64,000 nucleotides of DNA from contig NC_081411.1 of NCBI RefSeq assembly GCF_030272615.1, positions 161,284,089-161,348,088 of the forward strand, given 5' to 3'. A program made the position numbers and the translations under genes. Of the stretch, positions 11,501 through 24,921 are shown piece after piece (within the stretch, counting starts at the first letter, position 1; every line of letters starts with the position of its first letter). Origin of the DNA: Cryptomeria japonica (Eukaryota; Streptophyta; Pinopsida; Cupressales; Cupressaceae). Under the pieces are notes generated by a model. It searched no databases. It saw only the letters and a list, made by a program, of their open reading frames with translations, and had not been told where the DNA came from.

Positions 11501-12904
11501 AACCTACATTCAAATGCACCTGCTAACTATGAGCTTGTAGCAAACCAAATTAAAAACCCATGCTGAACAGAATTTGTATTCTTCACCATTAAGTTTAATT
11601 ATTCAAGGCACAACAAGCATTGGAAAATTATTTCTTATCGACTGTATATGTAAACAATTAAATTCTGATTTAGATCCTGCACAATACCCCTTGCTTGTAC
11701 TATCACCAACAGGTGTTTCTGCATATAATATCCAAGCAACCACAATCCATGCTGCCCTTCGTATACCTATTCAAGAATACAAACCCTTAACAGGCCATTC
11801 TCTATTAATGTTTCAAGTGCAATGTAAACATTTACGTTACATTTTAATAGATGAAATGAGCTTTGTTGGCCCTCAATTACTGATAAAGATTGATAAAAGA
11901 TTGCGAGAAGCTTTTCCCACCAAACAACATGAATTGTTTGCAGCCATCTCAATCATTTTGGTTGGTGATCTTGCACAGCTTCCCCCAATTATGGATAAAC
12001 CATTATATGCATCTCACTTGATAGCACTGGCTCTATGGCACACATTCAATACTGTTGTTGCCTTGGATGTTCCATTCCGTCAACAAGGTACAAGCTCTTC
12101 ATAGATGCAATTCCATGAAATGTTTCTCAATATACACAACACAACACCATTGCAAACAGACTGAGAATGCCTACAACTACGGTCAACTCTTGCTTTGACT
12201 CTTCATCAGAACAACCACTTCAACCAACAGAAGCATTTGTTTGCAACAAATGCAACTTCAAGTGCACACAAAATTAAAATGTTGAGACAATTGCACTCCC
12301 CCATTGCACGTGCAACAACAATCATTGCACATCAAAGAGATAAGCAAACACACCAAGAAGAACAACTATCATTTGAAATCTTTCTTTCTATAGACCAAGA
12401 AGTAATGCTTATTGCAAATTTATGGATAGAAGTTGGCCTTGTTAGTGGTGCTTTGGGTCAAATAAAAATGATTGTCTACAATGCAGGTTCCAAACCACCT
12501 GATTTGCCAAAATATGTGGTGGTTCTTTTCCAACATTATACTGGACCTTCATGGGATCCAACAAATCCAAAACATGTACTCATTTCACCAAATACTAGAG
12601 GAAACCGCACATAAATTCCATTAGCAATGGCATGGGATATTACTATTCACAAATCACAGGGTCTAACACTAGACTTTGCAATAGTTGACATCGAGAAAAT
12701 AGAGAAACAAGGTCTTACATTTACAGTGCTTTCAAGAGTAAAATCGATTGATCACCTGTGCATACACCCAGCTTTCACCTACCAAAGGTACTCAAGGTTG
12801 CAAGGTGCAGCATCAACCATTCTAAGGAAGAACGAGGAGGACTGTTTGCTAAAGCTTTCACACACCACAGAAGAAAATTACTTGCAGAACAAACAGAATC
12901 AGGT
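8551..12904 (+). pseudogene. Helitron Rep-helicase (RepHel), broken
   Basis: Rolling-circle transposase joined to a PIF1-type 5'-3' helicase, about 1,450 codons. In order: a CxxC motif (ACIVCKKM, about 8750), the Helitron N-terminal block (SQVEEMIIERIAPVLQVT, then GGQYKYSRHTINFPQDI), ALPTLFPNGMDLP (9493), and the Rep core with an HUH-like motif in EWQHRGSSHIHGFLW (about 10105). The catalytic two-Tyr motif is QYISKYASK (about 10620). The helicase starts near 11575: degenerate Walker A (IIQGTTSIGKLF), Walker B (YILIDEMSFVGP), ILVGDLAQLPP, and a C-terminal motif WDITIHKSQGLTLDFA ending in LSRVKSIDHL. Stops include TGA 8716, TAG 9055, TAA 9442, TAG 10225, TGA 11110 and TAA 12612; frameshifts lie near 11105 and 11555. 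In Walker A the Ser/Thr after GK is Leu. The last helicase residues end at a CAG/GTACTC junction that may be a splice donor. Confidence 0.93.
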
Positions 12905-13289
12905 ACTCAAACCACATCTTCATTGTGTTTTTACATGTTGCATATCTTCTATCAAATGCATCAGAACATTACAATATTCACACTTTGTAGGATCAACAAC
13001 AAACATAACCAATATTAAATTCAGTATAAATTTGAAGAAGCCTCTTACATGTGAAAAATCTCCAACAACATGTACACCTCTACCATCCATTATTTTTTCA
13101 ACTATTTTATTGCTTTCCAAATATACATATTCTACTATTTATCAAAAATATTTTTTGATACATTGTTAGTTATCATAGGTTTCAAATGCAACCCAACAAA
13201 GAAAGCTACAAAATAAAACAAGCACCTTAACTAAATACATGACCACTAAAACCTATAAGTGCACCCAAATAACAATCATTAATATTCAA

Positions 13290-14015
13290 CACTTGTTGAA
13301 TACATTTATGATTCAATAACATAGTCATAATACAACTTATTTGGCACAAGTTTAAGATGATATACATCAAATGGATATGCAACCATTTAGAATAAGTTCT
13401 CTTTTTGATAAAATTCTTATTTTGAGAACCAAAACATTGACTGAATTTTCTATAGTGTCAATACTATAAACTATTTAGCATTAGAATTACTCAATTTAAC
13501 ATTACTTACATTCTCTCATTAACATCAATTAACATTTTCAGGTTCTCCTTGCTTTTAGATTTCATTTTTCGATAGAATTCACCATCCCACTCACCAGTGC
13601 CATTACTTTGAAGGTATGTAACCTTTTTCAGATTATTTACAAAGTCATTATCACTGTATATTCTACACTTGTTGAATACATTTAGCATTTCGTAACATAT
13701 TCCTATTACAACTTGTTTGTCAAAGGTTCAAGATGATGTATGATATACATCAGACAGAAATATATGTCTACATACAAAAAATTTAGAATAAGTTCTCTTT
13801 GTGATAAAATTCTTATTTTCAGAGCCAAAACATTGACTAAATTATCTATCATTAAAATTAGTCAATTTAACATTAACTACCTTCTCTCATTACCATCCAT
13901 TAACATTTTCAGGTTGTCCTGCTTTAAGATTTCACCTTTTGATGGAGATCAACATCCAACTCACCAAGCTCATTACTTTCAAGGTATGTAACCTTTTTCA
14001 GATTACATAATAGTA
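13290..14015 (+). repeat. Tandem duplication (period about 377 bp) carrying an exon-like cassette
   Basis: Segments 13290-13640 and 13667-14015 align throughout (cacttgttgaatacattta, aattagtcaatttaacatta, cattttcaggtt, ttactttcaaggtatgtaac). Each copy has a short stretch bounded by a consensus acceptor (cattttcag) and a consensus donor (aag then gtatgt), about 75-80 nt. The second copy reads SPFDGDQHPTHQAHYFQ. They follow the helicase C-terminus and its possible donor at 12905, so they may be duplicated terminal exons of the Helitron gene, with a further acceptor-like ctgcag at about 14195. The duplication is visible; the exon role is inference. Confidence 0.6.
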
Positions 14016-15530
14016 CTATGTTGATGAATATATCAGACCCACTTCAAAATTTCATGGCAAATAAAGTGACTTGTTTTGGTAATAGTAGGACAACTGTAGT
14101 AGTAATTTACTATTTTGAACAAATTATTTATATAATATATTTACAATAGCTCTTAAACCAAATGTGATTATTAATATAAAATAGTTATCTGCAGGAAAAC
14201 ATCTCGCAGAACATTGCAGAACTGAATATCCAAGAATTTTTTTTTTAATCTTGTGGGTAATTGCTGAAATTGCCATTGTGCCATATGATATTCCAAAAGG
14301 TATTATCTTAGTACAAATTACTTCATTATAAATTATGGTTTATAAATGCTCAACTATAGATTTAAAATTGTGATTTATATACATGTGCATCTCTTTGGTG
14401 GCACCTTATTTCAATGAGAAATATGTTTCTGTATCTACCATCACTAGCAACCTTTAACTAATTATGGACTGATTAAAAAGACAAATGCACAACACATGGA
14501 AGGCATGATGCTGAAATGTGCATTTGTAAAGACTGTATACAAATTATTGCATTTATTTTTGAAAATTTATTTATGTTCAGCAGCTCTGTGGTTTTTGGAA
14601 TCTAACTTATGTAAATGGCTCAATGATGTAGGTTTTACATGATATTAATCAGATACATTTCAACAAAATGTTGTATGATATGCTTCTCTTACCAGCATGG
14701 GGGATGGAGGGTGGATAACAACATTTTTCTGGGTCCAACAAATACTATTGGTTGGGAACAATACAACCTACAATACAAATAATTGTCAAAAAAACACTTC
14801 ATGACATTTTCTTTCTCTACATTATGCTACATACAACAACATGGGGTATGGTGGGTGGAACACTTTGTATTTTGGGAACAACCATTGGTTGGGTTATGTA
14901 CAGTACCTATACTATTTAACATATATAAAATAAATTTGGATTTCAACTTTAATGCATTCTCTAATTCTACTAGGCAACAAATAAAGTTCTTCTAAGTTTA
15001 CAATTCCTTTACAATCCAAACTATCGGCCTCCTCTTCTAGGCACTCCCCCTGCATCTGCTTGTTATAAGTAGATGACTTGTCAAGTAAGTTGTAAAAAAT
15101 TAAGAGTAATTTGAAATTTTCTACATAATATTTTGAAAAGCACTAAATTAGAATGCACAATTATTGGATTATCTCCCCTACTCTATTCTATGAGGTATTT
15201 GATGAGTTGTTTCTCGTGCTTTGTCTATGATTGTAAGTTTTGCATTAATGAGTGTACTTCTTAAAATGTTGCGGCTAAACTGGCTCCAAAACTGCATGCC
15301 AATAATACGGAAAGTCAATAACACAATTTTTCAAAAATTAAAGATCGTTGATCGTGATCAGCAGATTTAGTTGTGGCTTTGATGTTTTGAATATTTTGAA
15401 AAAATCAATAACACGAATTTTATAACCCCTTTTTGAAACCAGTTTAACTGTGCTTTCATCAGTGCTTTGTCACAATTTTTTATGTAAACGTGAACAATGA
15501 AACACGTTGTAGTGGTGGTTTAAGCGTAAG
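14016..15530. other. Gene-free spacer
   Basis: AT-rich, with no credible coding frame. At 14690-14760 and 14835-14900 a phrase (catgggg.atgg.gggtggA.., tttt.tggg, attggttggg) occurs twice, about 145 bp apart, suggesting another small duplication. Small open frames here have no coding character. Confidence 0.5.
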
Positions 15531-15623
15531 TGGCCAGTTGCCGGTGAATTGTCATGGGCAGGTGTAAGTGGCATGTTGTCGGTGAAAGGCTACAGATAGG
15601 TGTAAGTAGTAGTGGCTATTGTC

Positions 15624-15968
15624 AATATGAAAAGAGTACATTCACATGGACTTCCTACCGAAAATTTACAGACACGGTCGACGTTAATCACATGGGCAAA
15701 GGGAATATGGGTCCCACAGAAAGGGTAGTACGTAGCTTATGTCAAATCCTACATCAACTTTTCGCACAATAGTCTACCAGTAAAATGATACGTACATGCG
15801 TAAGTGGTGCGTATTGTGATTTCAGAATATGAAAGAATATATTCACATGGATAGCCTGACATAATGTCTCAAAATTTAAAGACACGATCGACGTAAGTCA
15901 CATAAGCAAATGAAGGAAGGATCCCACACAAGATTAGGACATAGCCTATGTTAAATCGCACATCAAAT
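15624..15968. repeat. Direct duplication of about 140 bp
   Basis: 15624-15765 and 15825-15968 share aatatgaaa, attcacatgga, aaaattta.agacacg.tcgacgt, tcacat..gcaaa, cccaca and acatcaa in order. A 72-codon plus-strand frame (15554-15772) over the first copy has no recognisable features. Confidence 0.65.
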
Positions 15969-16020
15969 CTGATTATAAAGTGAGGTTTTTAAATGATTTC
16001 ATGAAAGGAGAAAGGGGCTT

Positions 16021-16085
16021 CCAACTTTAGTAAAACTAACTGTTTATCAGAGTTATTAGATTTCCACTATTCATTTAAATATTAT
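16021..16085. repeat. Copy of a 65-bp repeat shared with 17793-17858
   Basis: Both sites read nearly identically through tagtaaaactaactgtttat, then ca.agttattagattt and ctactattcattt. The second site is one arm of an inverted repeat (see 17721-17885), so this may be a partial copy of the same small element. Confidence 0.6.
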
Positions 16086-16121
16086 ATTTGTATAGAATTT
16101 CTGGATTTGATTGTGTTAAAA

Positions 16122-16846
16122 AAATTTAACCATCAATGTTTTCAATTACATTCTGTGATTCTATTTTATTAAAAAAATTTAACTAAATGAAAATAATGGA
16201 TTATATAGATTTTGATATTGTCTTTTTTTTATTATTATACTAGCATTTGTATCAAAAGGAGGTCCGATAGTAAAATATACTTTAAATAATAAATATTGGA
16301 GGTACAAAAGCATATCATGTAAAAATTTCATTGATTAGTAATAATTATTTGTAATTTTATAAAATTGATTTTAAAATATAAACCTTTCAAACACGTCTCA
16401 CCCCCAAAAACCAACTCTTATTCTTATAAACTATAAAAACCTAAAAATATTAAACAAATCTTTGGGGAAACAAAAAACAAAAGTCTTCTAATCTTACACT
16501 GTATTAAAAATTCTCTGCAATCTTTTAATAAAATTTAACCATCAATGTTTTCAATTACATTCTACGATTCTATTTTATTAAAAAAATTTAACTAAATGAA
16601 AATATTGGATTATACAGATTTTGATATTGTCTTTTTTTTATTATTATACTAGCATTTGTTTCAAAAGGAGGTCCGATAGTAAAATATACTTTAAATAATA
16701 AATATTGGAGGTACAAAATCATATAATTTAAAATTTTCATTGATTAGTAATAATTATTTGTAATTTTATAAAATTGATTTTAAAATAAACCTTTCAAACA
16801 CGTCTCACCCTAAAAAACCAATTCTTATTCTTATAAACTATAAAAA
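16122..16846. repeat. Direct duplication of about 315 bp (offset 409)
   Basis: 16122-16436 and 16531-16846 are nearly identical, sharing aaatttaaccatcaatgttt, gaggtccgatagtaaaatat and aaacacgtctcaccc. A unique linker of about 95 bp lies between them. The high identity compared with other repeats in the window suggests a fairly recent event. No coding content. Confidence 0.85.
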
Positions 16847-17430
16847 CAAACTCTTATTCTTAAGAAATTTGACTTGAGTAATGAACTCGAGAAAAAGGAT
16901 TACAAGATTGAAGAATTGTGTGGAACATGAACACTTTTTTGTGAAGTACATTATATTGTTTAAGGAGGTGTACAATTATTATATTTATAAATTAAAATGA
17001 AATATGTTCACCAAAATTTGAAAGAGTAGTGCACAAGTACTAAAATCCCGGATCTCGAATTTCGTATACAATATATTGTAAATGAATTCATAACTCAAAA
17101 TTTTACAACATAGTATAATTTCTCAATATGATAAATCAAAGCCAATAACATTGTCCAATATCATAAAGAATTATTTTTAATTTTTCCTAATAAATCATAC
17201 AAAAATAGAGGATGGATTATGCCAACAAACAATTAAGCTAAATTAAATTAAGAATTTTTTGTTCCCTTAGAAAATAAAATATTAAAACTCTATAACACTC
17301 AAGACAATATACTTTATCATATGTTAACAATGTGAAGAAGAAGGCGTATGTTGTAGGGACTTATATCCTTCTTTATTAAATGCATGATTTTTATTTGGTT
17401 CAAATGATAGAATCTTTATAGTTTGAGTAC
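16847..17430. other. Gene-free AT-rich spacer
   Basis: No repeat or reading frame that I can support between the duplication and the 3' side of the minus-strand LINE. Confidence 0.5.
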
Positions 17431-17624
17431 ACAATATGTCTCTTCTGCAATTCCTTGTTCAATGATTTTTTCATCTATGGAGGTAGCGAAAGGAAGTCAA
17501 AAGATCTCCATGAGAACCTAGCACAAAGGGAATTGTTGTCTATGGTAAAGTAGTCCTTCACTTTACTTCCCATGCTTCTTTCAAAATCAATTATAAGGGT
17601 CTCCAAATGTTAGACTTTTTTAAA

Positions 17625-18050
17625 GGAGGATGATCATTCCAAGCATCATCCCTGAAGTTAGCATTCCTTCCACTGTTGATGACCCATGATAGGTGTGGAA
17701 GAATTAACTTCTTGCAAGGTGAGATTAAATTCTAATAACTCTGATGACCCATAATATTTAAATGAATAGTAGAAATCTTCATTGGTGAGAGGGGGGGACC
17801 AAATCTAGTAAAACTAACTGTTTATCAAAGTTATTAGATTTCTACTATTCATTTAATGGGTCATTGGAATTTAATCTGACAATAGAGTTATTCTATTGGT
17901 GGCATGAATTTTATCCTATTGGTGAGATTAAATTCCAATAACTCTGATGATCATTCCAAGCACCATCCCTGAAGTTAGAAATGCTACCATTGTTGATGAC
18001 CCATGATAGCTGTGGAAGAATTAACTTCTTGCAAGGTGAGATTAAATTCC
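17625..18050. repeat. Duplicated segment within the LINE 3' part
   Basis: 17625-17740 and 17945-18050 are near-identical (gatcattccaagca.catccc, tgttgatgacccatgatag, gtggaagaattaacttcttg). About 200 bp of unrelated sequence separates the copies and consists largely of the inverted repeat at 17721-17885. The arrangement fits insertion of a small element with local duplication. Confidence 0.7.
17721..17885. mobile_element. Possible MITE-like inverted-repeat element
   Basis: The left arm (attaaattctaataactctg, gatgaccca, aatgaatagtagaaatc) is the reverse complement of the right arm (gatttctactattcattt, aatgggtcattgg, aatttaatct). The arms are about 45-60 nt around a loop of about 70 nt. Part of the right half recurs at 16021-16085. 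No target-site duplication was identified with certainty. Confidence 0.5.
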
Positions 18051-21000
18051 AAAAGGCAGATCCTTCACCATAAATATTCCCTATTTCTCCACCAAGTCGA
18101 GGTAATTATGTCTTAGGAGTTTATACTATTTTAGCTCTGAGTGGGAGTAAATCTTCCAAAATCTTTTAGCTCCTAGATCAATACTCTTCAATTTTAATTG
18201 GTGGATTCCCAAGCCACCAAACTCTTTGGGTGAGATCTTGTCCCAAGCAAGAAGACAAATCCTATTCTTACTTGAGAGATTGTTATCCCACAAAAAATAA
18301 CGAATCAAGATTTGTATTTAAGACATGGAGGAGTTTGAGATCTATAGGATATACATTAAATAGATAGGGATAACACTTGGGACAATGAGGATCATTGTTA
18401 TTCATCTAGGAAAAGTAAGCCATTTACTCTTCCATAATGATATTTTGTTGATCTAGATATTTTATTCCAAAAGGCGTGCATCACATTGTCACCAAAGAAC
18501 AAAATGCCAAGATACTTACAAGGAAGAGACTCATATTGAAAATCCCAAAATCTTTAGTCTTCTGTGGACCAAATTAGGAACTTTAAAAAGAAACAACTTG
18601 GAATTTTCTTTATTAATTGACTATTCTGAAGTATTTAGATAGGATGTCAAAATATTTTTGACAATATTAGCCTCCTCCATAGTGGTTTTTCCCATGAGAA
18701 GCATGTCATCTACAAAGAGGTAGTGGGTGATAAAAAAAGGGACTGCTACAATTTTGATCCCCTTCTAGAGGTTCCATTTTTTTAGCTACAATGATACATC
18801 TACTAAGGCCTCCTACTAATAAGATGAAGAGGGGGAGAATTTGGATTCTTGAAAAATCCATATGCTTCTTTTAAAATATATTGTTGTGATTATGAATTAT
18901 ACCTCTTAAAGTAGAGAAGATTTTGTTAATGTTATTGGCATGTATTTTGAGCTTAGTGGAAGCATGAGAAAAGCTATTATTTTTGTCTTTATCTATCAAC
19001 CAAATTTTGCTAGACTTTCACTTCCAGTATGATTCTTGTTGACATAGTAGCTCCTCCAATTTCTCTTTCAATTTATTTTCTTGTTCAAAAGAGGTATGAT
19101 CACTCCTTTGAGAATAATCAATTTGTTTAGGTTCATAAGATCCCTTTGAATTCTATTATTTTTCATGAATATATTTTAAAAGTGATTCACATTCCGTTCA
19201 TTGATCTTATTCTTTAAGAATTTTAGTTTCATGTTCAGTTGAAACATTCTAGATCCTTGAAAAAAGTGGACATTACTCCACGAAAACTCAACTCCATCAT
19301 AGGCACAAAGGACATGTCCCAAAACCATATGGGTTGAAATTTAAAAGAGGTTGTTATCTTTGGGCTCCCTGTCACTATAAGAAAACTAGTAGGAAAGTGA
19401 TCGAAACCAATGAGCAGAACAATTGAGGATGAAAAGTCCAAGTTTGATGAGAGCCAATTATCTGATAAGAGAAATCTATCAAACCTTTTAGCAACTTGGT
19501 AGAAACCTTATCTTTTGTTAGTCCAAGTAAATTTACCATTCTTTGGGACACAATCAATTAATTGATTAGACTTGACAAAGGGGATGATTCCACCCATTTT
19601 TCATTGTCATCAAGAAAGGCATTGAATTCTCCATCTACTATAATTTGTTCATCCTTAAGATATAGGAAGAGAGAGGAAAGTTGACCCCAAAGGCCTTTCT
19701 TTTTCATTGTGCAAGTGTGACCGCGCACATAAAAAATCTAGAAAGTTTGCCTCATAAAGTTCCACACAACATATACTAGAATTTAATGGTTTGTGGAAGC
19801 TACTAGGTCTATTGCAACATTATCTAGCTACCACAAGATGGAGAGGCCCCCTGAGGCCCCCTTAGCTGGGATAAAATTATTTTTCCATTTATATCAAGCT
19901 TGAAAAAAATTTCTACCATACCTACTGTAAATATAGTCTCTTGTAAAATAACTATGTTAGATTCTAAGATATCTTGTTGATGCTTAGTTAAGAATCTTTT
20001 GTTAGGGGTGTTTAGACCCCTAAAATTTCAAGACATGATTCTCATCTTGATCATGGGGAGCTTCCTACTCCCCTCATCATGATATTTTTCCCAAGCACCT
20101 TTTGACACTTGGTAATTGTCTCTAATGGATTGTTCTCCTTTCCACTTTTTCTAGAAAGTGGGTTTCTAGTCTTAGAGATTGGAATTGACTGAGATCCTAT
20201 GGAGCCCTTTTCCAATATTCTTGAGGATTTTCTATGCTCAAATTTTAAACTTTCTGCTAGTGTCAATTGTATACTACCTACAATCTCTTGTTTTGTAGAG
20301 GCTTTCCCCTCTTTGTTTTTGGCATGGTTAAAATCTCTCCTTTACCTTCTAATTATGTTATGGGAAGAAGGGCATTAGGATCATCCTCTTCATGCATAAC
20401 TTCATCTTATATTTCCTTAATCAAGCCATCTTGAGCCTTCTCATAATAGTTTTTGATAAAAGTCCCCATTTCTTTTGTTGTAGCCTAGTTTGACTCATTT
20501 GGGATCAAGAGCTCTTTAGGTATGCTTTTCCAGTCTACCCTAGTACTATCTATTTGTACTAAAGTATCCTTTTTGTACAATGTTTCATTCTCTATGACAT
20601 ATAGTGTAAGGATTAGTTCATAATTTTTAAGTAAGTTTGCTCTGTCCTTAACTACTGAGTCCAAAAAATCATTGATCTTGTCAACAAGTTGGTGATCTAC
20701 AAAAGAGCCTTTGACTTGTGAAGATTTTTGAACCCCCCAATGACAAAAAGGTCTTTGTCAGTTTGTAGCCTAGCTGCACACACACACATCTTCATACATA
20801 ATTTTTTTAGTTTCTAGGGTGCGAATTACATTGGGGGACTTTGGAGTGAGCCATGTGTTTTCAACAAAATTCATGTCATCAAGAACATCATTGACATTGT
20901 TAGACTCATGAAGAACCTTTATTTATGCAGATCTAAAATCTACATTAGAAGTTGTGGAAGGGACTAGAGATCAATTTTGTGAGTCTAAGGCTTGACCATT

Positions 21001-21316
21001 TTCATTTATGACTAAGTCATTGTGTTCATATAATAGATTGAGATATTTTCAATGGAGATAATTTAACTTAGCAAACAAAGTATCATTAACTAATATTGGG
21101 CCATTAGTTTGAGAAACTTTTTCTACTAGAACATTTTGTTTCCAAGCACCATTCCCTAATATGATATTGATACATCTAGGAAGATGTTCAAAATCGTTAA
21201 CTATGACACACATTTTTATTAGCAGTTTTCCACTACTGAAAAATAGCCAATGCCTTTGGAAATAACCCAAAAGACTACCAATTTTTTGCAGGATACTAGG
21301 GTTTGAGAACTCTAGA

Positions 21317-21650
21317 GTAAAGTAGTGAGCACTAAGAAACTCATGCTAGAACAAAACATATTGATGTATAAATTCATTTTGTTCATGATGTGGTGGAAGA
21401 TGGAAAGGTGAAGTTGGAGAAAGTCGTTATTTTGGGGAATGTTGTAGATGCACTAATGAAGCCAGTGAACACTAAGAATTTTAGATTGTGTGCTAGTTCT
21501 ATGGACCTTGGGGCCTTAGAAGTTGATCAAGTTTTAACTCTTGATAGTTCTTCAACGAGTGGGATAATTTTGGGATCAAGGTGTCTCAACCCTAGAACTT
21601 CCAAACATTTTTATTTATTGCACTCACTTTGGAAGTTCAAAAATTAGGGG
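21317..21650 (+). pseudogene. Ty1/copia polyprotein C-terminus (RNase H end)
   Basis: The plus-strand frame reads ARTKHIDV-stop-IHFVHDVVEDG, then KVKLEKV and DALMKPVNTKNF. This matches the conserved copia RNase H end (RTKHID.R.HF.R, then a basic VxLxKI and the A(D)xLTKPL block). Only the last 70 or so residues are present, abutting the minus-strand LINE at about 21300, so the element was truncated there. The sequence downstream to 21880, resuming after 24922, is probably the copia 3' region or LTR. Confidence 0.78.
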
Positions 21651-22919
21651 ACTAATTTCATAGGTTGCTATATTGAAACTATGACAATTTTTTTTATTTA
21701 CTATGATAGTTACTAGTTTGGTGGAAGAGTCATGAAGATTTATTATTTGAAAATAGATATTTATGTGGGAGTTCACTTTTGACAAGTAGTGTGAGGTAGG
21801 TGTTGCATAGAGTAAGGTGACTGTTATGGATTTATTATGCATTGTTGCATTGGAAGTTTCTATGTGCAATGGGTCATGGAGTAAGTGCACCAAGATGGTG
21901 AACAAAAAGGGGGGTATAAGTGGCCACTTTTTTCTTTTGAAAACAGGTAAACCTGAACCTCAAAGAGATATTTGAAGGTCGTGGAGTAAAAACTAGGAGT
22001 TGAGAAAAGAATAAGAATTTTAGTGCTCTGAATATAGTTTCTAAACTACTAAAGTTTTTTAAAATTGGATAAGATTAAGAGGGTCAAACATCTTGCGCAC
22101 GAAAAACTGTTCCTAATTTTTTTAGAAAAACATAAAATAGTTGTTTTTGTGCACTGCACAAAATATATAGTTAGATTTAGTATGTTGCAAAACCCTTTGG
22201 TAGGATAATAGGTAAGAGTGAGATATAGAAGTTGCATATTTTTTTTGTAATTTTCTGTTGAGTATTTTTTTTTATGATTTTTTGAAGTGACCACATCTTG
22301 AAAATTTGGTACTTGTTCGTGCGTTGCACATAGCTTGCATCAAAATAATTGAAAATGCAAACTTATTTTTTAAAGTGTATAGAATCTAGTGTAGAACAAT
22401 AATATGTAATTTATTTTGAATTTTGTCAAGTATATCAAAATTTATTAAAAAACTGGTAGACATATGTCTGTGAGGATTGTCAAGGCGCTAGTAAAGAAAA
22501 GTAAAGTTTACTATGCTAATGTTGTCCAAAAATAGAAAAAAATATATGGTCAGAAAACTGAGAAGACGTGTGAGAATATGGTGGTAATTGTAGAGATACC
22601 CACTTGATCATTTGTAAACTTGATGACGACAAAGTTGAGAAATCATGTTGGAAGATGAAAAAATGTGTAAAGGGACAAATATAGGGGGGAAATGGGCTTG
22701 CAAACCTTAGGGTCATTTTCCAACCCTCTTACCAAGCCAAAACCCACACAGGTTTTGAAAACCAAAAAGTACTATTCACACTTCTACATAACCCGCACGA
22801 GTTTTGAAAAACAAAAAGTACTAGTCACTTAAACAATTATTTTGTGTTTCACAAAACCCATACAAGTTATGAAGACATAATAATGTATGCTTGTAAACTT
22901 AGCATTTACTACACATATG

Positions 22920-23027
22920 TATAGATATACTTTTTTAATATGTGTTTAATTATGTATATATGCATATCGATAGTTATATACATATATTTATATAGATATA
23001 TGTATATATGTTTGTATACATGCATGT
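22920..23027. repeat. Short TA-rich microsatellite
   Basis: Imperfect tatatgtatatacat-type repeat immediately left of the CT-rich core. Confidence 0.7.
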
Positions 23028-24597
<1,570 letters not shown>

Positions 24598-24921
24598 CCT
24601 ATTTGGTTCCTAGTTCTACATAACCTGTACGAGTTATGCAGAACTAAGGCCAAAACCTCTAGTTTTGCGTAACTTGCAGGTTTCTAAAAAAGATAATGTA
24701 CGGGTTTTGAGGAACTTTTGATATTTTATTATAAAATATAATGTTCCTCAAAACCCATATGGGTTTTGAGGATTTTTTTTTAAAAAATTTTTTTTTGGCT
24801 ATGCTTGGTGTTACCAAGCCTATAACATTTTTGAATTTCTAGAACACGCACGAGTTATGAAAATTTTTCATTTTTTTTTTGCATGTGGCCACTTTTCTGT
24901 TCACCATCTTGGTGCACTTAC

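Larger units (their letters stand above)
17430..21290 (-). pseudogene. L1-type LINE (ORF1 and ORF2 remnants)
   Basis: Non-LTR retrotransposon read right to left. The ORF1 region (about 21270-20060) contains LPRCINIILGNGAWKQ, typical of plant L1 ORF1. ORF2 begins near 20055 (MRIMS-stop-NFRGLNTPNKR, where the family has Trp, so TGG became TGA), followed by the endonuclease ending ILQETIF at about 19940. The EN C-terminus is at 19440-19240 (SSIVLLIGFDHFPTS). The reverse transcriptase is at 18730-18690 (THYLFVDDMLLMGK, a variant of the FADD catalytic box). Its C-terminal part is near 18250-18140 (ISPKEFGGLGIHQLKLKSID). Only about 500 bp separates EN from the catalytic box, far less than in intact elements, so most of the RT fingers is deleted. 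There are many stops and frameshifts. Confidence 0.85.

Noticed and set aside
12905-13169. Extension of the helicase frame to 13169
   Set aside because: Composition changes sharply after the CAG/GTACTC junction at 12905. It is more likely intron or downstream sequence.
4401-13169. Plasmid, viral or bacterial rolling-circle replicon
   Set aside because: Introns, the Helitron-specific Rep-PIF1 fusion and the eukaryotic RPA70 domain order point to a nuclear plant Helitron.
21390-21647. A stand-alone 85-codon gene
   Set aside because: It is the C-terminal end of a copia polyprotein; coding similarity extends upstream across a stop.
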